64,000 bases of DNA, taken from Sphingobacterium arenae (GTDB lineage: Bacteria > Bacteroidota > Bacteroidia > Sphingobacteriales > Sphingobacteriaceae). The notes beneath the pieces were generated by a model that ran no database searches, was not told where the DNA came from, and saw only the letters and a list, made by a program, of their open reading frames with translations. The DNA lies in the NCBI RefSeq assembly GCF_014692505.1, contig NZ_JACNYK010000006.1:62001-126000 (forward strand), in the 5' to 3' direction. Shown piece after piece: positions 15,976 through 25,632 of the stretch. Numbering within the stretch: position 1 is the stretch's first letter; the number at the start of each line of letters is the position of its first letter. The translations under genes and the position numbers were made by a program.

Positions 15976-18900
15976 ATGAAAAGATATATATTTTTAGCTG
16001 CATTTCTGCTGCTGATGTATGCGAAAGCAGTTGCGCAGTCAGATAATTTTCACTATTTCCGAAATATCTCGCTCGATGCAAAAGCCAGCACGGTACATAC
16101 GTTTGCGCAAGATAGTTTAGGATTACTATGGCTGGGCAGTAACAACGGGTTGTATCATTATGATGGTTATTCGTTACATGCGGCACCCGGTGGGAAATCT
16201 GCCTATCAGACGTATATCTATAGTATCGTGGTATTGGATAGCAGCCGGCTGGCACTGGGGACCGAACGGGGCGTGGGCTTGTACAATTATAGGAAAGACT
16301 GCTATGAGGACTTGCCGATGGTCGAGGTTTCGGATGTCAGGTCTTTATTGTTGGTAGGCGATACATTATGGATAGGATCCTTAAAGGGTTTGTATACCTA
16401 CGATATCAAACGAAAAGTCTTTGCCAGCTTTAATGAAAAGCTGGGATCGGGATTGACGACACAGGTTTATACGTTGGCGAGACAGGGGAACAAAATTCTT
16501 GTCGGAACGTATAATGGGCTTTTTGAACTAACGCCGGAGACGACTTCGATACGGCAACTCGTCCTTCCTGAATACCGGGAGGGCGCGAATCAATTTATTA
16601 ATTCTATTCTAGTTTTCGATCACGAACATACTTATATCGGCACAGAATACGGGTTGTACCTGTATGCGGATGGTAAAGTGCGGTTGATCGAAGCACCTCT
16701 TTTGCAAAAGCTTCCTGTGAAGTCGATGGCAAAGCGTGACGCACAAACCCTGCTGATTGGCACCGACGACGGTCTCTTCGTGTATGATCCGCAACAACAA
16801 AAATTGCAACGGATAAAACATGACGCGCGAAATGCATCGTCGTTGGCAAACAATATCATATGGAGTGTTTTTACCAGTCGTACAGGTGATGTATGGGTGG
16901 GCACGGATTTAGGTTTCTCGGGATGGACGGAGAGATTTCGGGAAAAGAAATTTCCAATCTACCAATTTACGCATAGTAGTAACGGTAACAAATTTTATCA
17001 GATTTGGCAAGACCAATCGGGTTGGTACTGGCTTGGCGGTGATAACGGTTTAATTCGGACATCGACGTTTGAGGAAAATACATCGATGGCTTATTGGTAC
17101 CGCATGGATGCGACCAAACATGCGTTGCCTCACAATCGGGTACGGGATATTTACGAGGATAGAGAGGGCCTATTATGGGTGGCATCGGATGGGGGGGTGA
17201 GCCTATTTCATCGGCAGACAGAATCATTTAGAAACTTTATGATTGTCGATAGTAGTGGGCGGAAGAATGCCAAATGGGCTTATGATCTCGAGGAGGATCG
17301 GAATGGAAATTTGTGGGTGGCAACGTATATGGGAGGTGTTTTTGTTGTTCCGAAGAGCCAGTTGAAAAATGCAGCCAATGGATATGTTGTTGGCAAAAGT
17401 TATGATCAATCGCATGGACTATTGGCTAATTTTTCGAATCAAGTTTTGCTGGATCATCAGGATAAAATCTGGGTGCTTTTTTACAACAGGGGTATCAATA
17501 CCATAAATACGCACACCGGAGAAATTTTGGAGATAAAGGACGCGGAAGGAAGGACAATATCCGATGCGGTGTTTATGCTGTTCGATGGGGAAGGTACGGC
17601 TTGGATAGGAACGCATGGGGCGTTGATGCGTATTTCCAAAGACGGGAAAAAGAAGTCGGTCGTTTTTGATCCGCAGGGTAAAGGAGAAGTGACGGTGATG
17701 GAAGATGTCGGAGACTATCTGTGGGTGGCGAATAACATCGGGGTGTGGAAGATCCATAAACAGACGCTTCATAGCACATTGGTGCGTTACAGGGGCGACA
17801 TGACGGCCATGTTTTACCGAGCGGAGACGAAAGAGGTTTTGCTTGGGGGAATAAATGAGGTGCTGATACTGCCGGCTATAGAAGAGCGGGAAGAGCCGAA
17901 GGCGGCATCGACCGTCGTGCTGACAGCGATGTATGTGAATAATAAACGTTTTGGTGCAAGTGGATATGGCTTACGATACCGCCACGAGATTGCGTTAGAA
18001 CACCAGCAAAATAATCTGCGACTGGAGTTTTCTGACCTAGACTACGGAAATCAGCTAGGATACCGCTTGGCCTATGCATTTAAAGCGCCTAATGAAACAT
18101 GGATACCGTTGGAACAACACGACAACAGAATACAACTTAGTAATCTGCAATCGGGAAACTATACCCTGCAGGTGGCGAAGGTAGACATGCTTGGACAGGT
18201 CGTTTCAGAAATATCGCTTTACGAAATCCAGATCAATTATCCTTGGTATGCGACGATATGGGCGAAGATAATTTATGCCATGGCGGTGCTCGGGTTGCTC
18301 CTATGGATATTAAACTTTTTTCGGGTGCGGAACAAGCTGAAATGGGAGCGGAGGGAGCGGAAAAAAGTGATGGAGCTTTCCCAGATGAAAATGGATTTCT
18401 TAACGGCGGTATCGCACGATCTGAAAAATCCATTGAGTTTGATCTTGGCACCTGTAAGCCAGCTGATGCTGAAAACTAAAAATCCAGATAACAAAAAGCT
18501 GTTGGATGGGGTGCACCGGAATGCTATGAAGATCAATAACCTGATTCAGGAGGTGATGACCTTTGAAAAGACAGATGATCGTTCGGAGGTCGGTGAATTG
18601 ATTACCTCGCAGCTGGATCTGACGGCTTTTGTTGGACGCTGTTTTAACGAATGGAAGCGGATAGATACCTATAAGCACATCGAATGGAGGTTGCTGTCGG
18701 CTAGGGAAGATTTTCTTATCCAAACGGATGCGGCCAAGTTGGAATCGATGCTGAACAATCTGCTCGATAACGCTTGTAAGTATAGTAAGCCGGAAGGGGC
18801 GGTGATAGAACTGTATCTGAAACATGGTGAAAAAGGAATCGTGATCATGATCCGAGACAATGGAATAGGTATAAAGAAAAAGGATTTGCCTTTTGTGTAT

Positions 18901-19878
18901 AGCAAATTCTATCGTGCGACAACCATAGAGGTGCAAGCCATCGATGGAACAGGGATTGGACTTTATCTGGTTCGTAATTATGCCGAACAGTTGGGATGGA
19001 CGGTGGAACTCGATTCGCAGTGGATGGAAGGAACCACCGTGACCATCAACATACCGATGAGCGGCGTATACGTTGAACGGCGTAACGAGTCGGTGGAAAC
19101 GGACAAAAAGAGGCTGCTGATTGTGGAGGATAATGCGGAGTTATCTACTTTTTTATTATCGGCATTCGAAAATGTATATGATTGCCGTACTGCAGCGGAT
19201 GGGCGGGCAGCAATCGATTTAATAGATCGTTCTTTTAAACCGGATATGATTGTCTCCGATGCTGTTATGCCTAGAATGGATGGACTGCAAATGGTACGGC
19301 AGTTGCGTAAACGTACCGATACGGCTATTATCCCTGTTGTCTTATTGACGGCTGTCCCTGATGAACAGCTCCAACGGGCTGGGATTGCTGCGGGCGTAGA
19401 TGCCTTTATACAAAAGCCATTTGATTTGGAGTTGTTGAAGTTGCAAATGGAACAACTGTTGTTAAAAAAGACGAAAATTCAAACGAAGTTGCGTATAGAT
19501 GAGTTGAGCGAACCGCGCAAGCAAGAGGTGGTGGTATCCCCCGATGAGCAATTGCTGAATAAAGTAACGCAGGCGATCGAAGATGCGGTGGACGACGCTG
19601 ATTTTTCTGTGCAGCGACTAGCTGACGAGGCAGGTGTGAGTACGAAACAACTGTATCGAAAAATAAAACAATTGACTGGACACACGCCGGTAACTTATAT
19701 CCGGACGATACGGATGAAAAAAGCAGCGCTCCTATTACGCCAACAGAAGTTCACGGTAGCCGAAGTGATGTATATGGTAGGGTATGCAAATGCTTCGTAT
19801 TTTTCGAAATGCTTTCAGGAAGAATTTGGGTCAACGCCTAAAAATTATATGGACCAGCTAAACGGAAAGTCTTATTAA
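15976..19878 (+). CDS. Hybrid two-component system regulator (HTCS)
   Basis: The 1300-residue product combines all parts of a phosphorelay in one chain. A signal peptide (about 1-21) leads into a periplasmic two-blade-set beta-propeller (about 25-690, repeated LWLGSNNGLYHYD-like blades) and a Y_Y_Y domain (about 690-755). One membrane helix (about 760-780) precedes a HisKA domain with SHDLKNP (His near 813), an ATPase domain (DNACKYS, DNGIGI, GTGIGLYLV), a receiver (about 1045-1160, phosphoacceptor in SDAVMP near 1094) and an AraC-type DNA-binding domain (about 1205-1298). Such sensors bind oligosaccharides in the periplasm and activate a linked utilisation locus, here the galactan genes that follow. 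ATG at 15976 is preferred to GTG at 15973. It begins only 16 bp after the ABC exporter gene. Confidence 0.95.
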   Translation: MKRYIFLAAFLLLMYAKAVAQSDNFHYFRNISLDAKASTVHTFAQDSLGLLWLGSNNGLYHYDGYSLHAAPGGKSAYQTYIYSIVVLDSSRLALGTERGVGLYNYRKDCYEDLPMVEVSDVRSLLLVGDTLWIGSLKGLYTYDIKRKVFASFNEKLGSGLTTQVYTLARQGNKILVGTYNGLFELTPETTSIRQLVLPEYREGANQFINSILVFDHEHTYIGTEYGLYLYADGKVRLIEAPLLQKLPVKSMAKRDAQTLLIGTDDGLFVYDPQQQKLQRIKHDARNASSLANNIIWSVFTSRTGDVWVGTDLGFSGWTERFREKKFPIYQFTHSSNGNKFYQIWQDQSGWYWLGGDNGLIRTSTFEENTSMAYWYRMDATKHALPHNRVRDIYEDREGLLWVASDGGVSLFHRQTESFRNFMIVDSSGRKNAKWAYDLEEDRNGNLWVATYMGGVFVVPKSQLKNAANGYVVGKSYDQSHGLLANFSNQVLLDHQDKIWVLFYNRGINTINTHTGEILEIKDAEGRTISDAVFMLFDGEGTAWIGTHGALMRISKDGKKKSVVFDPQGKGEVTVMEDVGDYLWVANNIGVWKIHKQTLHSTLVRYRGDMTAMFYRAETKEVLLGGINEVLILPAIEEREEPKAASTVVLTAMYVNNKRFGASGYGLRYRHEIALEHQQNNLRLEFSDLDYGNQLGYRLAYAFKAPNETWIPLEQHDNRIQLSNLQSGNYTLQVAKVDMLGQVVSEISLYEIQINYPWYATIWAKIIYAMAVLGLLLWILNFFRVRNKLKWERRERKKVMELSQMKMDFLTAVSHDLKNPLSLILAPVSQLMLKTKNPDNKKLLDGVHRNAMKINNLIQEVMTFEKTDDRSEVGELITSQLDLTAFVGRCFNEWKRIDTYKHIEWRLLSAREDFLIQTDAAKLESMLNNLLDNACKYSKPEGAVIELYLKHGEKGIVIMIRDNGIGIKKKDLPFVYSKFYRATTIEVQAIDGTGIGLYLVRNYAEQLGWTVELDSQWMEGTTVTINIPMSGVYVERRNESVETDKKRLLIVEDNAELSTFLLSAFENVYDCRTAADGRAAIDLIDRSFKPDMIVSDAVMPRMDGLQMVRQLRKRTDTAIIPVVLLTAVPDEQLQRAGIAAGVDAFIQKPFDLELLKLQMEQLLLKKTKIQTKLRIDELSEPRKQEVVVSPDEQLLNKVTQAIEDAVDDADFSVQRLADEAGVSTKQLYRKIKQLTGHTPVTYIRTIRMKKAALLLRQQKFTVAEVMYMVGYANASYFSKCFQEEFGSTPKNYMDQLNGKSY

Positions 19879-19913
19879 TCTTCTTATTTACAGCTTGTTA
19901 TTTATTTGTTTGT

Positions 19914-19963
19914 CGTTTCGGACAAACGGCATGTCTTATTTGTGTTAGGCTTTGTCCGAAACG
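19914..19963. promoter_or_regulatory. 13-bp inverted repeat upstream of the galactan operon, candidate operator
   Basis: CGTTTCGGACAAA (19914-19926) and its exact complement (19951-19963) flank 24 bp, with centres 37 bp apart. The pair lies between the regulator stop codon and the operon start at 20037, 27 bp before a TAGGTTTG box at 19990-19997. No T-run follows, so a terminator is less likely than a binding site for the AraC-type domain of the HTCS. Confidence 0.5.
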
Positions 19964-19989
19964 TGGTCGCTTTAATTGTTCATGCTTGT

Positions 19990-19997
19990 TAGGTTTG
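19990..19997 (+). promoter_or_regulatory. Candidate -7 promoter box of the galactan operon
   Basis: TAGGTTTG matches the Bacteroidota -7 consensus TAnnTTTG exactly. No TTG was found at the normal -33 distance, as expected for a promoter that needs an activator such as the upstream HTCS. Confidence 0.4.
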
Positions 19998-20036
19998 TGT
20001 TAATATTTCGCTAACAAAAAAAATTATAAAACAAGT

Positions 20037-22616
20037 ATGATCATGCGTAAATGTATTCTAAGTTGCTTTGCCTGTTTTTTCTTCTGGTCTGTTTTCGCAC
20101 AAGCGGACAAAAATGTACCGACTATCTATGTGGATAAACAGGGAGTGATGCGGTGGTCGGACACGAAGCAGGAAGCATCTTTTTTTGGCGTAAATTACAC
20201 GACGCCTTTTGCACATGCTTACCGGGCTTTACAATATAAGGGGATAGATCACAAGGAAGCGATCGACCGTGATGTGTATCACCTCGTACGGTTGGGCTTT
20301 AATGCTTATCGTATCCACATCTGGGATGTGGAAATTTCGGATGGAGAAGGTAATTTACTGGAAAACGAACACTTGGAGTTACTGGATTATCTCTTGTTCA
20401 GGTTACGGGAAAAAGGTATCCGGATTCTGATAACAGCGATGACGAACTTCGGAAATGGCTATCCTGAACGCAATATACAGACGGGTGGGTTTTCGTATTT
20501 ATACGACAAGTGTCAGGTACATGCCAACCCGCAAGCTATAGCAGCGCAGAAGCGATATATAACAGACCTCCTTCGTCATGTAAACCCCCATACTGGTCTG
20601 GCCTATCAGGATGATCCTTATGTTGTGGGGTTTGAAATTAATAATGAACCTTGCCATACGGGAGCGGTAAGTACCACCGAACATTACATCCGAGAAATGT
20701 TGGCTGCGATGAAAAAAGCGGGGAATAAAAAACCTGTATTTTACAATGTGAGTCATAACATGGAACATGTACCGGCGTATTTTAAAGCGGATGTACAGGG
20801 TACGACATACCAATGGTATCCTATCGGATTGGTCGCGGGGAAGGAAAGAAAAGGTAACTTTCTTCCTTATGTAGATCGTTATGTTATTCCGTTTGCAAAT
20901 GAAAAGGGCTTTGCCAATAAGGCCAAGGCGGTATATGAGTATGATCCCGCGGATATATTATATAGTTATATTCATCCTGCCATGAGCCGGACGTTCCGCT
21001 CCAATGGTTTTCAGTGGATAACGCAGTTTGCTTATGATCCACTGGATATAGCCGCTTATAATACCGAATACCAAACTCATTATCTGAATTTGGCGTATAC
21101 GCCGGCGAAAGCCATCAGCATGATGATTGCTGCCGAAACGGCCTATAGAATCCCGCGAAATGCGTCTTTCCCGATGTATCCAAAGGACACCCTATATGGG
21201 GATTTTATGCTAAGCTATGAACAGGATCTTGCCGTAATGAATGTGGATACCGCCTTTTATTATACCAATAATACGCGTCTGCATCCGAAAAGTGTGCAAA
21301 CGTTGAAGAAAATTGCGGGACACGGGAGTTCGCCGGTAGTGACCTACGCTGGTTCGGGGGCTTATTTTTTAGATAAATTGACCGAGGGGGTGTGGCGCTT
21401 AGAGGTTATGCCCGACGCAGAAACAGTGAGCGACCCTTTCGCGAAGCCGTCCTTATCCCGCGAGGTAGTACAGATTCTCTGGTCGGAAAACAAGATGGAG
21501 ATTGGATTGCCTGATTTGGGCGAGAATTTCGTTTGGAAGCAATTAGCGCCCGAAAGCTTGTCACGTGGGCAGGCAGACGGAACCGCAATAACCGTTACGC
21601 CGGGTGTTTATATACTCGGTCGGAAAGATCAATCGACGCTCAGCGAGTGGAACAATTCGAGGATATGGAACCATTATTCATTGGGGCATTTTATAGCACC
21701 GGCGGCGTCCGAAAAACGGGCACCCACTGTCGTGCATGAACCTGCCCGCTATCAGGAAAAGGATAGTGATCTCGCGATTTCACTCCATGTCGTGTCGGTC
21801 GTAACGCCGGACTCGGTGATTGTCCAGACGGATAAAGTATCATTCTGGCGTGATGACAATACCTATATAAAACTGGACAATAAAGAAGGATATCGGTATG
21901 TTGGCCGCATTCCTGAATCTATGCTCCAAGGGGATAGAGTTCGCTATACGGCGACGGTCTATGTGGGGGGTGAGAAATATACTTTTCCACAGGGGATATC
22001 GGGGGCGCCGTTGGATTGGGATGCTGCAATAGACACCTATTGGACAACGGAGATCGTTGACCGAACCGAACCTATCGTACTTGTCCAATCGTTGACGGCA
22101 CAGCCGGAGTGGGAAACGTATGCTATTCCGGAAACGGCCCATAGCCGTGTGCGGAAAATACAAAGAGATCCGATGACGGCACCGATGTGGTCATACACGT
22201 TTACAGGGCAGGATAGCGACACGAAATTCTTCTGGTTGAGAGATATCAAACAAGTGATTGCTGAACGGAAATATAAAATCGATGAGGTGAAAAGCCTGAT
22301 CGTATCGGTAGGGAATCAATCGTTTGGCGGGGAGATACAAATAGGATTCGTATCCAACATGGGGTATACCTATGCGGCAACGGTAGAGCTGGAGAAGGAT
22401 AGTCCACAGCAAGTGCTTCGTATTCCGCTGGAGGCATTGTCGCTGGTGCCGACAGCTTTGTTACCGGCGCCTTATCCGACGTTTTTAGAACGTTATTTCG
22501 TGCCGGTGACACCGATACCGTTTGGTGTTCGGGATTGTGAAAAATTGATCATTTCGACGGAAGGTGCCATAGACCGAGATGCTACCATCACGATCGGGGC
22601 AATCTGGATGGAATAG
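20037..22616 (+). CDS. Secreted clan GH-A glycoside hydrolase (GH5-like; possibly GH147)
   Basis: The 859-residue product has a signal peptide cut after SVFAQ and a TIM-barrel catalytic domain (about 40-370). FFGVNYTTPF opens the barrel, FEINNEP near residue 200 gives the Asn-Glu acid/base pair of clan GH-A, and VYEYDP near 301 supplies a plausible nucleophile Glu. The remaining 480 residues form beta-rich accessory domains ending in ITIGAIWME. It is the first gene of the galactan locus with HTCS, GH53 and GH2 genes. Length, clan and context fit the GH147 beta-galactosidase family known from Bacteroides galactan loci, but I cannot confirm the family by eye. A second in-frame ATG at 20043 could also be the start. 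Confidence 0.75.
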   Translation: MIMRKCILSCFACFFFWSVFAQADKNVPTIYVDKQGVMRWSDTKQEASFFGVNYTTPFAHAYRALQYKGIDHKEAIDRDVYHLVRLGFNAYRIHIWDVEISDGEGNLLENEHLELLDYLLFRLREKGIRILITAMTNFGNGYPERNIQTGGFSYLYDKCQVHANPQAIAAQKRYITDLLRHVNPHTGLAYQDDPYVVGFEINNEPCHTGAVSTTEHYIREMLAAMKKAGNKKPVFYNVSHNMEHVPAYFKADVQGTTYQWYPIGLVAGKERKGNFLPYVDRYVIPFANEKGFANKAKAVYEYDPADILYSYIHPAMSRTFRSNGFQWITQFAYDPLDIAAYNTEYQTHYLNLAYTPAKAISMMIAAETAYRIPRNASFPMYPKDTLYGDFMLSYEQDLAVMNVDTAFYYTNNTRLHPKSVQTLKKIAGHGSSPVVTYAGSGAYFLDKLTEGVWRLEVMPDAETVSDPFAKPSLSREVVQILWSENKMEIGLPDLGENFVWKQLAPESLSRGQADGTAITVTPGVYILGRKDQSTLSEWNNSRIWNHYSLGHFIAPAASEKRAPTVVHEPARYQEKDSDLAISLHVVSVVTPDSVIVQTDKVSFWRDDNTYIKLDNKEGYRYVGRIPESMLQGDRVRYTATVYVGGEKYTFPQGISGAPLDWDAAIDTYWTTEIVDRTEPIVLVQSLTAQPEWETYAIPETAHSRVRKIQRDPMTAPMWSYTFTGQDSDTKFFWLRDIKQVIAERKYKIDEVKSLIVSVGNQSFGGEIQIGFVSNMGYTYAATVELEKDSPQQVLRIPLEALSLVPTALLPAPYPTFLERYFVPVTPIPFGVRDCEKLIISTEGAIDRDATITIGAIWME

Positions 22617-22647
22617 TATAAATCTAAATATAAAAATACACACTAAC

Positions 22648-25632
22648 ATGAAGCCTTTTACTATAAAAATTGGTGTTGCCTATCTTTCCTTGATCTGGGG
22701 TACGGGAGGTGGGATGCTGTCTGGATCGGTATATGCCAGTACACAGGAGAAGACCGTATCTCGTTTCCAGCAGCTGGTACACGGGGTCGTCCGTAATCAG
22801 AATGGGTTGCCTTTACAGGGTGTCTCCGTGCGGGTGGTCGGTACAAATGTGGGTACATCCACGGCCGCAGATGGAACGTACCGTATAGCGTTGCCGGAGG
22901 GAGCCAAAGAACTTGCGTTTACTTTCCTTGGACATGAGGAGCAGACGCTGACCGTGACGGGAAATGTGCTAGACGTTTTCCTGACGGAAGCGGGAAATGT
23001 ACTTGAAGAACTTGTGGTGGTTGGGTATGGTAGTATGACCAAGAAAGATTTGACGGGCGCGGTGAATACCGTGAATAGCAAAGATTTTAATACAGGACTG
23101 GTGGGATCGCCCGAACAGCTGATCAATGGGAAATCGGCCGGGGTGCAGGTGATGTCGAACAGCGGTTCGCCGAGTGCCGGTAGTACGATCCGTATTCGTG
23201 GTGGGGCTTCTTTGAGTGCAAGTAATGATCCGCTTATTGTACTGGACGGTGTACCCTTAGAGGCCGGAGGTATTAGCGGCAACAGCGGGAACTTTCTAAG
23301 CCTCATTAATCCCAACGATATCGAGAGCATGACGATTTTGAAAGATGCTTCAGCGACGGCTATCTATGGATCGCGGGCATCCAATGGGGTGTTATTGATT
23401 ACGACAAAAAAAGGGCAAGGCGATCAGCTACGTTTTTCGGTATCCTCTGTTTTGTCTGCGCAACAGCCTTGGGGAGTAGCGGATATGCTCGGTACAGACG
23501 AATTTCGGTCATTGATCGATTCGAAAGGTAACGATAATCAAAAAGCGCTTGTTGGTGAAGCGGATACGGATTGGCTCCAGGAAGTCTTCCAGACGGCTTG
23601 GGGAACAGATGATAACCTGAGCGCAACGGGTAAAATTGCCGAACGTATACCCTTTAGGGCATCGGCAGGTTACTATAACCAGCAGGGAACTTTACTGACG
23701 GATAGAGCGGAACGGATAACCGGATCACTTGTATTGAATCCTTCGTTTTGGGACGATCACCTCAAGGTAACAGCGAATCTGAAAGGATCCCGCAATAATA
23801 ATCAATTTGCGAATACGGATGCAATCTGGACGGCGGTGGCTTTTAATCCCACACAGCCTATTTATTCGGGAGACGATGCCTATGGAGGTTATTATGAAAG
23901 TCTGGACAATGCGGGTCTTCCAGCAACCGGAGCAAACCTCAATCCACTTGGCTTGTTGCACCAAGAGAAACATCGGAGCCATGTGAACCGTTTAATCGGA
24001 AACTTGGACATGGACTATAAGTTTCATTTTTTACCGGAATTGAAAGCGCATGTGACCCTCGGCTACGACTATGCGAAAGGGGAGGGATATAATCATATAC
24101 CGGGAACCGCAGCGAATAGTTTTTTAATTGGCGGAGCCTACGATACCTACGAAGAAACCTTAAAAAACCGGCTGTTTACAGGTTACCTTAATTATAATAA
24201 GGAGTTGCCGGATTTAAAAAGTAATCTGGAAGTAACGGTAGGACATGACTACCAATATTGGAGCGCTACCCGTCCGCCGATTACGTATTACAATGATCGG
24301 GAGGAGGTTCGTTCAACGGCTATAGCAAGGGATCAACGGCATACGTTGATGTCGATTTATGGAAGGCTGAACTACAACTACGATAGTCGTTATCTATTGA
24401 CAGCGACGGTAAGGCGTGACGGAACGTCTCGCTTTAGTCCAGAAAACCGATGGGGAACATTTCCTTCGTTGGCACTGGCTTGGCGGCTTTCGGAAGAACA
24501 ATTCCTAAAGGAAGCCTCATTTCTGGACGATTTAAAACTGCGGGCGAGCTACGGCGTGACGGGCCAACAGGAAGGTATCGGAAATTACGGCTATCTGCCG
24601 ATTTATAATCAAGGAACGCCGTACGCCCAATATCGTTTTGGAAACCAATACCACTTGGTCTATCGGCCTTCGGTATATGTACGGGATTTACGCTGGGAAA
24701 CGACAAAGGCATTTAATTATGGGTTGGATTTTGCGCTGTTCCAGAACCGTATATCGGGAGCTGTCGATTATTACACGCGAAAAACGCACGATTTATTGGC
24801 CAATGTGGCGGTGCCGGCTGGAACCAATTTCGATCAGATGGCGACAACAAATGTGGGTAATATTGAAAGTCGTGGGTTTGAATTTCAATTGAATACCGTG
24901 CCCGTCGATCGGGAAGATCTGCGATGGGAGGTAAACTTGAATGCCACGAGTCAACACATAGAGGTGACGAATATCACGATGGTGCCCGATGCTTCATCGG
25001 TGGGGACGTTTGCCGGACCCGAAGTGAATGAACGCGGTATCCAAATCTTGACACCCGGATATGAGCCGTATATGTTCTATGTCTACAAACAGATGTATGA
25101 TGGGGCGGGAAAGCCGCTGGAAGGGGTATATGCAGATCTGAACGGCGATGGCGGCATAAACGAGAGTGATCTTTATCGCTATCAGTCTCCAGCAGCGGAT
25201 TGGATGTTTGGGTTCAATACGCAGGTGTCCTACAAAAAATGGACGGTGGCTACGACTTTAAGGGCACACGTAGGCAATTATGTGTACAACAATACCAAAA
25301 TGAATTTAAGTGCATGGGAAACGCTACAATATGTGGATCCGGCACTCAACAACTTACATCGGGACTATCTCCAGACTGGTTTTCAGGCCAGACAGTATTT
25401 TTCGGATTACTACGTAGAGAATGGTTCGTTTCTGCGTATGGAAAATATATCGTTGGGTTATCATGTGGGGCGTGTAGGTCGTATTTCGAATCTACGGCTC
25501 GGTGCGATCGTACAAAATGTGTTTGTGATCAGTAATTACACCGGGATAGATCCGGAGGTGCCCAACGGTTTTGATAGCTCGTTCTATCCGCGTTCCAGGA
25601 CGTATTCTTTAAGTATAAACTTAGATTTTTAA
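22648..25632 (+). CDS. SusC/RagA TonB-dependent outer-membrane transporter (galactan locus)
   Basis: The 994-residue product has a signal peptide (to about residue 28), a carboxypeptidase-regulatory-like domain (about 45-125, starting VHGVVRNQNGLPLQGVSV), a TonB box ELVVVGYG, a plug with IESMTILKDASATAIYGSRA, and a barrel ending in SLSINLDF. There is no STN domain, so it should not signal through FecR, which agrees with control by the HTCS upstream. It imports galactan-derived oligosaccharides by inference from its neighbours. The open frame extends upstream to 22579, but that would overlap the previous gene, and the ATG at 22648 is followed by a normal signal peptide. Its stop overlaps the next start (TAATG). 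Confidence 0.95.
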   Translation: MKPFTIKIGVAYLSLIWGTGGGMLSGSVYASTQEKTVSRFQQLVHGVVRNQNGLPLQGVSVRVVGTNVGTSTAADGTYRIALPEGAKELAFTFLGHEEQTLTVTGNVLDVFLTEAGNVLEELVVVGYGSMTKKDLTGAVNTVNSKDFNTGLVGSPEQLINGKSAGVQVMSNSGSPSAGSTIRIRGGASLSASNDPLIVLDGVPLEAGGISGNSGNFLSLINPNDIESMTILKDASATAIYGSRASNGVLLITTKKGQGDQLRFSVSSVLSAQQPWGVADMLGTDEFRSLIDSKGNDNQKALVGEADTDWLQEVFQTAWGTDDNLSATGKIAERIPFRASAGYYNQQGTLLTDRAERITGSLVLNPSFWDDHLKVTANLKGSRNNNQFANTDAIWTAVAFNPTQPIYSGDDAYGGYYESLDNAGLPATGANLNPLGLLHQEKHRSHVNRLIGNLDMDYKFHFLPELKAHVTLGYDYAKGEGYNHIPGTAANSFLIGGAYDTYEETLKNRLFTGYLNYNKELPDLKSNLEVTVGHDYQYWSATRPPITYYNDREEVRSTAIARDQRHTLMSIYGRLNYNYDSRYLLTATVRRDGTSRFSPENRWGTFPSLALAWRLSEEQFLKEASFLDDLKLRASYGVTGQQEGIGNYGYLPIYNQGTPYAQYRFGNQYHLVYRPSVYVRDLRWETTKAFNYGLDFALFQNRISGAVDYYTRKTHDLLANVAVPAGTNFDQMATTNVGNIESRGFEFQLNTVPVDREDLRWEVNLNATSQHIEVTNITMVPDASSVGTFAGPEVNERGIQILTPGYEPYMFYVYKQMYDGAGKPLEGVYADLNGDGGINESDLYRYQSPAADWMFGFNTQVSYKKWTVATTLRAHVGNYVYNNTKMNLSAWETLQYVDPALNNLHRDYLQTGFQARQYFSDYYVENGSFLRMENISLGYHVGRVGRISNLRLGAIVQNVFVISNYTGIDPEVPNGFDSSFYPRSRTYSLSINLDF

